Below are positions 8,112-15,075 of a DNA stretch of 27,701 nucleotides, one piece after another. Below the pieces are notes generated by a model. That model did no database searches, was not told the origin of the DNA, and worked only from the letters and a program-made list of their open reading frames with translations. The translations under genes and the position numbers were made by a program. Source of the DNA: Chloroflexota bacterium (GTDB lineage Bacteria; Chloroflexota; Chloroflexia; Thermomicrobiales; UBA6265); the NCBI GenBank assembly GCA_023423795.1, contig JAFAEX010000022.1, positions 1 through 27,701 on the forward strand, given 5' to 3'. Numbering within the stretch: position 1 is the first letter of the stretch; the number at the start of each line of letters is the position of its first letter.

Positions 8112-8422
8112 CGACGGGGACCAGTAGGGACGAGCGACGCCAGAGCGATCCGGGGACGGTGGGAGCCCGGAACCGGCGGATTCGTCCCGAACGCGCCCCG
8201 GAGCGGCCGTCCGAAGAAAGCGCCGGCATCGACCGGCCGCAAGTAGGCACGGGTGGGTGGCTCCCACGAGCGCAACAGCCGAGAGTGGCGCAGGCCCGGG
8301 GCGTTCCCGGCAACCTTCGTCAGAGGGGTGGTACCACGGGGAACGACGCTCCCCGTCCCTTCGGTCCGGTCGCGACCGTCCGCGCCGGCGCCGGGCGTCT
8401 TGCCATCGGCACCCGAAGGGGG
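8112..8422 (+). promoter_or_regulatory. T-box riboswitch controlling argF, translational type, probable Arg specifier
   Basis: The T-box sequence AGGGGTGGTACCACGG is at 8324-8339. Stem I shows the canonical parts. AGTA (8123-8126) faces GAAC (8189-8192). A 7-bp helix lies above it (8127-8133 with 8182-8188) and a 5-bp helix below (8115-8119 with 8196-8200). An AGAGCGA bulge motif is at 8142-8148 and the apical loop GGTGGGA at 8158-8164. The specifier is CGC (8192-8194, Arg) or, in another register, GCG (8193-8195, Ala). CGC fits the C-ending preference and the gene. When tRNA is bound, 8323-8328 pair with 8357-8362 around the UGGUACC bulge, and 8336-8341 pair with 8351-8356. Otherwise CCCTTCGG (8357-8364) can pair with CCGAAGGG (8413-8420), which overlaps the Shine-Dalgarno. 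The bulge UGGU expects discriminator base A. Confidence 0.9.
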
Positions 8423-8428
8423 TCCACC

Positions 8429-9541
8429 ATGTACGAGGCGACCATCGCCCCGGCCGCCGCGCCGTCCGCCGCCAAGCCCGAGTTGAAGACCGTTGGACCC
8501 CTCGCCGACCCGCTGGCCGGCGGGCTGGAGCCGCGCGTCCTCTCGCTGGGCGGGCCAGCCCCGGAGCGGCTGCCGACCTTCACCATCTCGACCCGGCTGC
8601 AGGGGCGCTCGGTCCTGACCGACACCGACCTGACGCCGGACGAGATCGGCGAGGTGCTGGAAACCTCCGCCCGGCTCAAGGCGCTGCGGCGGGCGGGCAA
8701 GCCCCATGCCTACCTCAACGGCAAGACCCTCGGCATGATCTTCCAGCACCCGAGCACGCGGACCCGCGTCTCGTTCGAGGCGGGCATGGCGCAACTCGGC
8801 GGGCAGGCGATCTTCCTCGGCGTCAACGACCTCCAGATGAAGCGCGGCGAGACCATCGCCGACACCGGGCAGGTGCTGTCGCGGTACGTGGACGCCATCG
8901 TCGCCCGCGTCGCGAAGCACGGCGACATCCAGAGCCTCGCCGAAGCGTCGACGGTGCCGGTCATCAACGGCCTCACCGACAAGGCTCACCCGATGCAGGC
9001 GCTGTGCGACCTGCTGACGCTGCAGGAGCAGTTCGGCGGCCTGAAGGGGCTCAAACTCGCCTACCTCGGCGACGGCAACAACATGGTCCACTCGCTGATG
9101 CTGGCCGGCGCCGCGATGGGCGTCTCGGTGGTCGCCGCCACCCCGGCCCAGTTCGCGCCGGACCCGGAGGTGGTCAAGCAGGCCCAGTGGCTGGCCGCCG
9201 CCTCCGGCGCGGGCAACACCGTCACGGTGACCGAGGACCCGATAGAAGCCGCCGAGGGCGCGGACGCGGTCTACACCGACGTCCACGTCTCGATGGGCCA
9301 GAAGGACGGCGCGGCGCGAGCCGTCGCGCTGGCGCCCTTCAAGGTCTCGCAGCAGGTGATGGGCGCGGCCCGGCCGAACGCGGTCTTCATGCACTGCCTG
9401 CCGATGCACCGGGACGAGGAGGTCGAGGCCACGGTCGCCGACGGCCCGCAGTCAATCATATTCGACCAGGCGGAGAACCGGCTCCACGTCCACAAGGCGG
9501 TCCTGCTGCACGCGCTGTGCAGCACGCCGCAGGGGCTGTAG
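8429..9541 (+). CDS. argF: Ornithine carbamoyltransferase (first paralogue)
   Basis: This encodes 370 aa and makes citrulline from ornithine and carbamoyl phosphate. Carbamoyl-phosphate motifs are STRTR (109-113) and HPMQ (187-190). The ornithine-side motifs are DVHVSMG (284-290; most OTCases have Trp where His 286 lies) and HCLP (322-325). GDGNN (215-219) is typical. About 50 residues precede the usual start of the fold. They have no internal Met, so the extension is real if ATG 8429 is used; AAGGGGG lies six bases upstream and is the sequence the T-box can hide. It is the first gene after the T-box and six bases lie between its stop and the next possible ATG. All key residues are intact, so this is the better candidate for the working OTCase. 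Confidence 0.95.
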   Translation: MYEATIAPAAAPSAAKPELKTVGPLADPLAGGLEPRVLSLGGPAPERLPTFTISTRLQGRSVLTDTDLTPDEIGEVLETSARLKALRRAGKPHAYLNGKTLGMIFQHPSTRTRVSFEAGMAQLGGQAIFLGVNDLQMKRGETIADTGQVLSRYVDAIVARVAKHGDIQSLAEASTVPVINGLTDKAHPMQALCDLLTLQEQFGGLKGLKLAYLGDGNNMVHSLMLAGAAMGVSVVAATPAQFAPDPEVVKQAQWLAAASGAGNTVTVTEDPIEAAEGADAVYTDVHVSMGQKDGAARAVALAPFKVSQQVMGAARPNAVFMHCLPMHRDEEVEATVADGPQSIIFDQAENRLHVHKAVLLHALCSTPQGL

Positions 9542-9651
9542 CCGGCATGAGCTTCGCCGTCGCGCCCGACCACGAACGCGGCACGGACCCGGGCACGGAG
9601 CCCGCGCTCGGCCACGCCCACCAGCCGGCGGAAACGCTGGAGGACACCCCC

Positions 9652-10599
9652 ATGCCCGCCGCGGTCGCCGCCGGCCGGCTGCGCGGGCGCAGCGTGCTCT
9701 CCGACCTCGACGTGTCCCCGGCCGACATCGACGACCTGCTGGCCACCGGCGCGTGGCTGAAAGCGCTGCGCGCGCGCGGGGTGCCGCATCCGTACCTGGC
9801 CGGCAAGACCCTCGGCATGATCTTCCAGCACCCCAGCACGCGGACGCGCAACGCCTTCCAGGCGGGCATGGACCAACTCGGCGGCCACGCCACGTTCCTC
9901 GGCGCGAGCGAATCGCAGGTGACGCGGGGCGAAACCTTGCCCGACACGGCGGCGATCATGAGCCGCTATGTGGACGCCATCGCCGCCCGCTTTTCCCGCC
10001 ACGACGACCTGGTGACGTTCGCCTCCGGGGCGGGCGTGCCGGTCTTCAACGCGCTGGACGAGCTGTACCACCCGGTCGAAGCCCTCAGCGACCTGCTGGC
10101 GCTCAAGGAGCGCTTCGGAACGCTGGCCGGGCTGAAACTCGCCTACCTCGGCGACGGCAACAACGTCTGCCACTCCCTGATGCTCGCCGCGACCGCGGCC
10201 GGGCTGCACGTCGCGGTCGCCACGCCGCCGGCGTACCGGCCGAACCCCGACGTCGTCGAGGCGGCGCGGGCCCGGGCCGCCGCATCCGGCGGCAGCCTGC
10301 TGCTGACCGACGACCCGGCCGAGGCGGTCGCAAACGCCGACGCCGTCTACACCGACGTCCACGAATCCATGGGCGAACCGGACAGCGGGGCCAAGAAGGC
10401 CGCGCTCGCGCCCTACAAGGTGACCCAATCCCTGATGGACCGCACCGCGCCGCACGGCGTCTTCATGCACTGCCTGCCGATGCGGCGGGGCGAGGAAGTC
10501 GATGCCGAGGTGGCCGACGGACCGCGGTCCATCGTGTTCGAGCAGGCCGAACACCGCCTGCACATGCACAAGGCGCTCCTGCTGCTGACGCTGGGATGA
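9652..10599 (+). CDS. argF: Ornithine carbamoyltransferase paralogue with altered HPxQ motif
   Basis: This encodes 315 aa, the usual OTCase length, and is clearly related to the preceding gene. STRTR (62-66), GDGNN (167-171), DVHESMG (235-241) and HCLP (273-276) are kept. The carbamoyl-phosphate motif HPxQ is replaced by HPVE (140-143), where Gln normally contacts carbamoyl phosphate. STRTR is followed by NAFQ rather than the usual SFE. The paralogue may be slow, regulatory, or specific for another acceptor such as a LysW-bound or other amino acid; this is inference. ATG 9652 has GGAGG eight bases upstream and gives the standard length. ATG 9547 would add 35 residues of low-complexity sequence and leave only a 5-base gap after the first argF. 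Confidence 0.88.
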   Translation: MPAAVAAGRLRGRSVLSDLDVSPADIDDLLATGAWLKALRARGVPHPYLAGKTLGMIFQHPSTRTRNAFQAGMDQLGGHATFLGASESQVTRGETLPDTAAIMSRYVDAIAARFSRHDDLVTFASGAGVPVFNALDELYHPVEALSDLLALKERFGTLAGLKLAYLGDGNNVCHSLMLAATAAGLHVAVATPPAYRPNPDVVEAARARAAASGGSLLLTDDPAEAVANADAVYTDVHESMGEPDSGAKKAALAPYKVTQSLMDRTAPHGVFMHCLPMRRGEEVDAEVADGPRSIVFEQAEHRLHMHKALLLLTLG

Positions 10600-10683
10600 G
10601 TTCCGGCGCGGCGGCCAGACCGCAACCGAGACGGCGATCGGCGAGACACGGGTTCCGCCGGGACGAGGAGAGGGAGGATGACG

Positions 10684-10848
10684 ATGAACGGTGAATGCCC
10701 GGAGTGCGCGGCCAGCGTCGAGCTGGAAGGGGTGGAGCAAGGCGAGATCGTGACCTGCCCGGAGTGCGGCGTCGAGCTGGAAGTGCTCGGCACCAGCCCG
10801 CTCAGCCTCGGGCTGGCGCCGGAAGAGGGCGAGGACTGGGGCGAGTAG
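10684..10848 (+). CDS. lysW: LysW amino-group carrier protein
   Basis: This is a 54-residue acidic protein. It has two CPEC motifs (5-8 and 25-28) for one zinc and the diagnostic C-terminus EDWGE. In the LysW pathway the alpha-amino group of aminoadipate or glutamate is joined to the C-terminal Glu gamma-carboxyl. The carrier then presents the substrate to LysZ, LysY, LysJ and LysK. AGGGAGG lies six bases before ATG 10684; the ATG at 10678 has the same frame but abuts the ribosome site. It lies 84 bases after the second argF and 129 bases before the LysX-like gene. A carrier next to argF and argG points to ornithine synthesis on LysW. Confidence 0.95.
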   Translation: MNGECPECAASVELEGVEQGEIVTCPECGVELEVLGTSPLSLGLAPEEGEDWGE

Positions 10849-10852
10849 GGCT

Positions 10853-10907
10853 TCGCGAGTCGAGGAGTCGAGAAGGACGAGATCCCTCGACAGGCTCGGG
10901 ATGACAA
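10853..10907. repeat. Dispersed intergenic repeat remnant (copy 2 of the 20-mer, plus REP-like tail)
   Basis: TCGCGAGTCGAGGAGTCGAG (10853-10872) matches 2438-2457 with one mismatch. It is followed by a stretch containing GATCCCTCGACAGGCTCGGG and then ATGACAAAGG. Part of that resembles CGAGATTCCTCGGCAAG at 20285-20301. It occupies most of the 129-bp gap after lysW. Confidence 0.5.
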
Positions 10908-10977
10908 AGGATTGAGCACCGGCCGGGACAGACACGGACGGTGCGAACGCGAACGAAACGGGGATTGGAGAACGACG

Positions 10978-11898
10978 ATGTCTACGGTGGGCGTGCTCTG
11001 CACGCGCGTGCGGGTCGAGGAGAAGCAGGTGATGGCGGCGCTGGTCGAGGCCGGCCTCCGCCCGCAGCCGATCCAGCCCGCCGGCCTGCCGCTGCCGCCG
11101 TTCCCGTCCCCGACGCCGATCCCGCCAGCCCCGGCGATGGCCGGTGGGCTGGCGGGCGGCATCGTCCTCGACCGCTGCCACAAGCGGGCCGCCGCGGCGG
11201 CGATCCTCGCCGCGCTGCGCGCCCACGGCGTCGAGATCCTCGACGCCGGGATGGCCGCGAGCGGGGACCGCCTCGCCGTTGCGACCGCACTGGCGCGGGC
11301 GGGCGTGCCCCGGCCGTGGACGAGCCTCGTGACCTGCGAATCGTCGGCGCTGGCCGCCGTCGAGCAGGCGGCGTGCCCGGCGACCTTGCTGCCGCTGGCG
11401 TGGGACAGCGCCCCGGTCGCGCTGCTGGACCGCGACACCGCCGAAGCCGTGATCGAGCACCGCGCCGTGCTGGGCTCCGGCGCCGAAGGGCTGGCGCTCG
11501 TGCAGCAGGGGTGCGCCCTGCACCCGGCGACCGTCTTCGTCGTCGGCGGCGAGGCCGTCGCGGTGGAGAGCGCCGCGCCGTCGGTCTCCGGCGAAGCGGT
11601 CGCCGTGGCCGAGGCCACCGCGCGGGCGCTGTACGCCGACGTCATCGGCGTCGTGGTGGCCGACAGCGCCGCCGGGCCGGTAGTGTGGGATGTGCTGCCC
11701 GCGCCGGATTTCCGCCACGCCACGGCGATCGCCGGCCGCTCGGTGGCCGAGGCGATCGCGGCGCTCGTCGCCGCGCGGATGTCCGCCGGCGTGTCGCTCG
11801 GGATGTCGTCGCTGGAGATCGAAGCGGCCTTCGCCGCGCTCAACGGCCAGAGCCATACCAGGGAGGGGGTGCGCGATGGCGTCGTCCTCTCCGCCTGA
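10978..11898 (+). CDS. LysX-like ATP-grasp pseudoenzyme adjacent to lysW
   Basis: This encodes 306 aa. The N-terminus GVLCTRVRVEEKQ matches the LysX N-terminus of the gene at 14113 (GILLSRVRVEEKL). The ligase landmarks can be followed: LDRC, the GDR/GDK position, AGVPRP and HRAVLGS. Residues needed for catalysis are gone. The ATP-lysine segment MKPAVGSWGR reads LLPLAWDSAP (about 137-146). The metal-binding end EVNYTMEFRN reads DVLPAPDFRH (238-247). The NTARGG substrate loop is missing. A Pro-rich insert lies at 38-54. The frame is intact with a good ribosome site (TTGGAG, seven bases before ATG) and operon codon use, so it does not look like a decaying pseudogene. It overlaps lysK by 23 bases. 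A role as LysW-binding scaffold or regulator is inference. Confidence 0.85.
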   Translation: MSTVGVLCTRVRVEEKQVMAALVEAGLRPQPIQPAGLPLPPFPSPTPIPPAPAMAGGLAGGIVLDRCHKRAAAAAILAALRAHGVEILDAGMAASGDRLAVATALARAGVPRPWTSLVTCESSALAAVEQAACPATLLPLAWDSAPVALLDRDTAEAVIEHRAVLGSGAEGLALVQQGCALHPATVFVVGGEAVAVESAAPSVSGEAVAVAEATARALYADVIGVVVADSAAGPVVWDVLPAPDFRHATAIAGRSVAEAIAALVAARMSAGVSLGMSSLEIEAAFAALNGQSHTREGVRDGVVLSA

Positions 11899-12976
11899 GG
11901 CCCTGACGGCCGAGGAGCAGCGGTTGCTGGCCAGCGAAGCCGACATCGAACTGCTGCGCCGGCTGGTCGAGATCGAGAGTTTGTCGGACCACGAAGGCGA
12001 GGCGGTCGCCGAACTCGTGCGGCAGATGGACGCGCGCGGGTTCGAAACCGAGATCGACAACGCCGGCAACGCCATCGGGCGCATCGGCTCCGGCGACCGG
12101 CACGTCGTCCTGCTCGGCCACATCGATACCGTGCCGGGCCGCATTCACGTCCGCATCGAGGACGGCGTCCTGCACGGGCGCGGCGCGGTGGACGCCAAGG
12201 GGCCGCTGTGCACCTTCGTGGCGGCAGCAGCCCTGGCCGCGCCGAACCTGAAAGCGCGGGTGACGGTCGTCGGCGCGGTCGGCGAGGAACGGATCGGGTC
12301 GCCCGGCGCAACCCGCGTCGCGCGCTGGCCCGCCCCGGATTTCTGCGTGATCGGTGAACCGAGCGGTTGGGACGCCGTCTGCCTCGGCTACCGGGGCACG
12401 CTCTCGTTCGTCTACGAACTGCACCAGGCCTCGCGCCACACCGCCGGGCCGGGCGAATCGGTCGGAGAGCAGGCGGTCGCCTTCTGGAACGGCGTCGTCG
12501 CCCACGCCGCCGCGCTGAACGAGGCCGCCGGGGCGACCACGACCTACACGACGCTCACCCCCACCCTGCGGTCGATCCGGACCGAGGGCGACGGGATGTA
12601 CGACACCGCCACGATGTCGATCGGGCTGCGGATGCCGCCGGGGGTGGACGTCGAGGCGCTGCTCCACGCGCTGCACGACCTCGCCGGGGCGGCGACGCTG
12701 ACGATCGACGGCATCCAGGAGGGGTACCGCTCGGACCGCAAGATGCCGATGGTGCCGCCCTTCCTGCGCGCGATCCGGGCCGCGGGCGGGACGCCGCGCT
12801 TCACGGTGAAACTGGGCACCTCCGACATGACGGTGGTCGGCCCGGTCTGGCGCTGCCCGATCCTCGCCTACGGGCCGGGCGATGCCTCGCTCGACCACAC
12901 CCCGGAGGAGCGGATCGAACTGGCCGACTACGGCAAGGCGATCCGCATCCTCGCCGACGTGCTGGAGGCGCTGTAG
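11876..12976 (+). CDS. lysK: LysW-lysine/LysW-ornithine hydrolase, M20 metallopeptidase
   Basis: This encodes 366 aa and releases the finished amino acid (ornithine and/or lysine) from the C-terminal Glu of LysW. M20 metal and catalytic residues are all visible: GHIDT (His 82, Asp 84), GRGAVDAKG (Asp 106), GEE (Glu 137 catalytic, Glu 138 metal), GEPS (Glu 161) and the C-terminal LDHTPEE His. ATG 11876 has GGAGGGGG about seven bases upstream and lies inside the end of the preceding gene in another frame, which suggests translational coupling. It is followed within two bases by the LysX-type gene. LysK rather than ArgE/DapE is chosen because of lysW, lysX, lysZ and lysJ in the same run. Confidence 0.93.
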   Translation: MASSSPPEALTAEEQRLLASEADIELLRRLVEIESLSDHEGEAVAELVRQMDARGFETEIDNAGNAIGRIGSGDRHVVLLGHIDTVPGRIHVRIEDGVLHGRGAVDAKGPLCTFVAAAALAAPNLKARVTVVGAVGEERIGSPGATRVARWPAPDFCVIGEPSGWDAVCLGYRGTLSFVYELHQASRHTAGPGESVGEQAVAFWNGVVAHAAALNEAAGATTTYTTLTPTLRSIRTEGDGMYDTATMSIGLRMPPGVDVEALLHALHDLAGAATLTIDGIQEGYRSDRKMPMVPPFLRAIRAAGGTPRFTVKLGTSDMTVVGPVWRCPILAYGPGDASLDHTPEERIELADYGKAIRILADVLEAL

Positions 12977-12978
12977 CC

Positions 12979-13911
12979 GTGGCCACCCACCTCAACGGGA
13001 CGGCGCCGATCCGGCTCGGCGTGCTCGTCTCCTACCTGCGGCCGGAAGAAAAACTGATCCTGGCGGCAGCGCGCGGCCGCGGCATCCCGGTCACGCCGCT
13101 GTTCGACAAGCAGCTGGTGCTGGACTTCTCGGCCCACTCGGCGGACGAAAGCGGCGTCCACGTCGATGTCGTGCTGGACCGCTGCGTGGCGCACGCCCGC
13201 GCCGGTTACGCGATCCAGGCGTTCGAGCGCTGGGGATTGCCGACGCTGAACACGGCCGAATCGGTGCGGCTGTGCGACGACAAGGCGATGAACTCGATGG
13301 CGCTGGAAGCGGCCGGCGTGCCGACGCCGCGCACGATCGTGGCGTTCACGGTCGAATCCGCGCTGGAAGCCCTGGAACTCGTCGGTTACCCGGCGGTGAT
13401 CAAGCCGGTCGGCGGCTCGTGGGGCCGGCTGCTTGCCAAGGTGAACGGACCGGAGCAGGCGAAGGCCATCCTCCAGCAGAAGCAGGAACTCGGCTCCGTG
13501 CAGCACGGCGTCTACTACGTGCAGGAGTTCGTGACCAAGCCGGACCGCGACATCCGAGCCTACGTGGTGGGCGACAAGGTGCTGGCCGCCTCCTACCGGA
13601 TGAGCGACCACTGGGTGACGAACGCGGCGCGCGGCGCGACGAGCCTCCCCTGCCCGATCACGCCGGAAATCGAGGAACTGTCGCTTCGGGCCTGCCGCGC
13701 GGTGCAGGCGAGGCTGGCCGGGGTGGACCTGATCGAGACGCCGGACGGGCTGAAGATCGTCGAGGTGAACTCCGGCGGCGAGTTCCGCGGGTTGATGAGC
13801 ACCACCGAGGTGGACATCGCCGCCGAGATCGTGGCCGAAGCGCTCGAAACCGCGAAGCGCGCCCGGGAAAAGGGCAAGCCCTGCGCCCCGGCGGCGTCGG
13901 CAACGCGCTGA
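12979..13911 (+). CDS. lysX: LysX/ArgX-type LysW ligase (variant motif, possible glutamate form)
   Basis: This encodes 310 aa with an intact ATP-grasp fold: DDK (100-102), IKPVGGSWGR (141-150) for ATP and EVNSGGEFRG (262-271) for metal. The enzyme joins an amino acid to the C-terminus of LysW. Its substrate-side loops differ from classical Thermus-like LysX: NAARGATS (215-222) instead of NTARGGQA, and NSGGEFRG instead of N-x-TMEF-x-N. This suggests a different substrate, perhaps glutamate (ArgX function) while the second copy uses aminoadipate; specificity is inference. GTG 12979 follows the lysK stop by two bases, with GGAGGC in the lysK end as ribosome site. The C-terminal ~20 residues are basic and Ala-rich and may be a tail. 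Confidence 0.9.
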   Translation: MATHLNGTAPIRLGVLVSYLRPEEKLILAAARGRGIPVTPLFDKQLVLDFSAHSADESGVHVDVVLDRCVAHARAGYAIQAFERWGLPTLNTAESVRLCDDKAMNSMALEAAGVPTPRTIVAFTVESALEALELVGYPAVIKPVGGSWGRLLAKVNGPEQAKAILQQKQELGSVQHGVYYVQEFVTKPDRDIRAYVVGDKVLAASYRMSDHWVTNAARGATSLPCPITPEIEELSLRACRAVQARLAGVDLIETPDGLKIVEVNSGGEFRGLMSTTEVDIAAEIVAEALETAKRAREKGKPCAPAASATR

Positions 13912-14112
13912 CCGGGGCTGCGGCCACCGTTCCCGTCCGGACGAACGGGACCGCCGCCGGCGGCGTGCCGGCGGCTCGATGCGGCGTGTGTTGATGGTTT
14001 CGGATCGGGATCGACCGGCGCCCGGTGCCCGGGTTTCACCCCCCGGGCGTCACCGAGCGAGGCCGGCGCCGCAACCACTGCCGTGGGCAACAAAGGGCTG
14101 GGACACCAACCG
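13912..14112 (+). other. 201-bp intergenic gap between the two LysX-type genes with GC-rich hairpins
   Basis: I see no gene here. A perfect 7-bp all-GC stem (14027-14033 with 14042-14048) and several GCCGGC-type palindromes around 13950-13975 can fold. There is no T-box signature (no GGTGG..ACC motif) and no clear promoter hexamers. It may hold an internal terminator or processing site. Confidence 0.4.
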
Positions 14113-15075
14113 ATGAGCTCGATCGACATCCATCACAACGGAACCGAACCGGTCTCGGGCGAGGGCCTGACCGTGGGCATCCTCCTTTCCCGCGTGCGGG
14201 TGGAGGAAAAACTGCTGCTGCGCGAACTGGAAGGGCGCGGCGCGAACGTGGTCCGCTTCGACGACCGCCAGTTCGCGCTGGACATCGAGCAGCCGTCGCC
14301 CGAAATGGCCGCCTGCGACGTGTTCCTGGAGCGCTGCATCAACCACCTGCGCGCGCTCTACACGCTGCGCATGCTGGACAACTGGTCCATCCCCTGCGTC
14401 AACACGTACGAGGTAGCCAATACCTGCGGCGACAAGCTGCTCACCTCGGCGGCGCTGGAGCAAGCCGGGGTGCCGCAGCCACGGACGCTCATCGCCTTCA
14501 CGCAGGAATCCGCGCTGCACGCCTGCGAAGAACTGGGCTACCCGGTGGTAATGAAACCGGCGGTCGGCTCCTGGGGCCGTTTGCTGGCCCGCGTCAACGA
14601 CCGGGACGCCGCCGAGGCGCTGCTGGAGCACAAAGTCACGCTCGGGTCGTTCCACCACGGCGCGTTCTACATCCAGGAGTTCGTCCGCAAGCCGGGCCGC
14701 GACATCCGCTCGTTCGTGGTCGGCGGCGAGACGATCTGCGCCATCTACCGCGCCAGCGAGCACTGGATCACCAACACCGCGCGCGGCGGGCAGGCGACGA
14801 ACTGCCCGGTGACGCCCGAGATCGACGAACTGTCGCGGGCCGCCGCCGCGGCGGTCGGCGGCGGCGTGGTCGCCATCGACCTGTTCGAGAGCGAGCGCGG
14901 CCTGCTGGTCAACGAGGTCAACTACACGATGGAGTTCCGCAACTCCATCGACACGACCGGGGTGGACATCCCCGGCAAGATCGTCGATCACGTGCTGCGG
15001 GTGGGCCGCGCCAACGCCGAGCGGAAGCGGCTGGCGGGCGAAGCGGCCGGCGCGCTGGCGGAGATCGCGGGATGA
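14113..15075 (+). CDS. lysX: LysX, LysW-aminoadipate/glutamate ligase (classical motif)
   Basis: This encodes 320 aa. From GILLSRVRVEEK (22-33) onward it matches my recollection of Thermus LysX closely. Features are CGDK (105-108), MKPAVGSWGR (147-156), SEHWITNTARGG (215-226) and NEVNYTMEFRNSIDTTGVDI (267-286). The enzyme uses ATP to attach aminoadipate or glutamate to the LysW C-terminus. The Thermus-like loops favour aminoadipate, so this copy may make the operon serve lysine as well as arginine. ATG 14113 is chosen; GTG 14083 would add ten residues, and neither has a strong Shine-Dalgarno. The first ~20 residues are outside the fold. Its stop overlaps the methyltransferase start as ATGA. 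Confidence 0.93.
   Translation: MSSIDIHHNGTEPVSGEGLTVGILLSRVRVEEKLLLRELEGRGANVVRFDDRQFALDIEQPSPEMAACDVFLERCINHLRALYTLRMLDNWSIPCVNTYEVANTCGDKLLTSAALEQAGVPQPRTLIAFTQESALHACEELGYPVVMKPAVGSWGRLLARVNDRDAAEALLEHKVTLGSFHHGAFYIQEFVRKPGRDIRSFVVGGETICAIYRASEHWITNTARGGQATNCPVTPEIDELSRAAAAAVGGGVVAIDLFESERGLLVNEVNYTMEFRNSIDTTGVDIPGKIVDHVLRVGRANAERKRLAGEAAGALAEIAG

Noticed and set aside
10978..11898. Frameshifted or decaying lysX pseudogene
   Set aside because: The frame is open over the full length, with a good ribosome site and coupled overlap with lysK, and I could not find the missing motifs in the other frames. A pseudoenzyme fits better.
9271..12144. A 957-codon open frame on the minus strand opposite argF, lysW and the LysX-like gene
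   Set aside because: It is a GC-bias shadow. The plus-strand frames have clear family motifs and ribosome sites, and the minus frame has none and is His/Arg/Gly rich.
13912..14112. A second T-box or riboswitch between the two LysX-type genes
   Set aside because: There is no TGGN..ACC core, no AGTA/GAA specifier loop and no recognised aptamer; only GC-rich hairpins.
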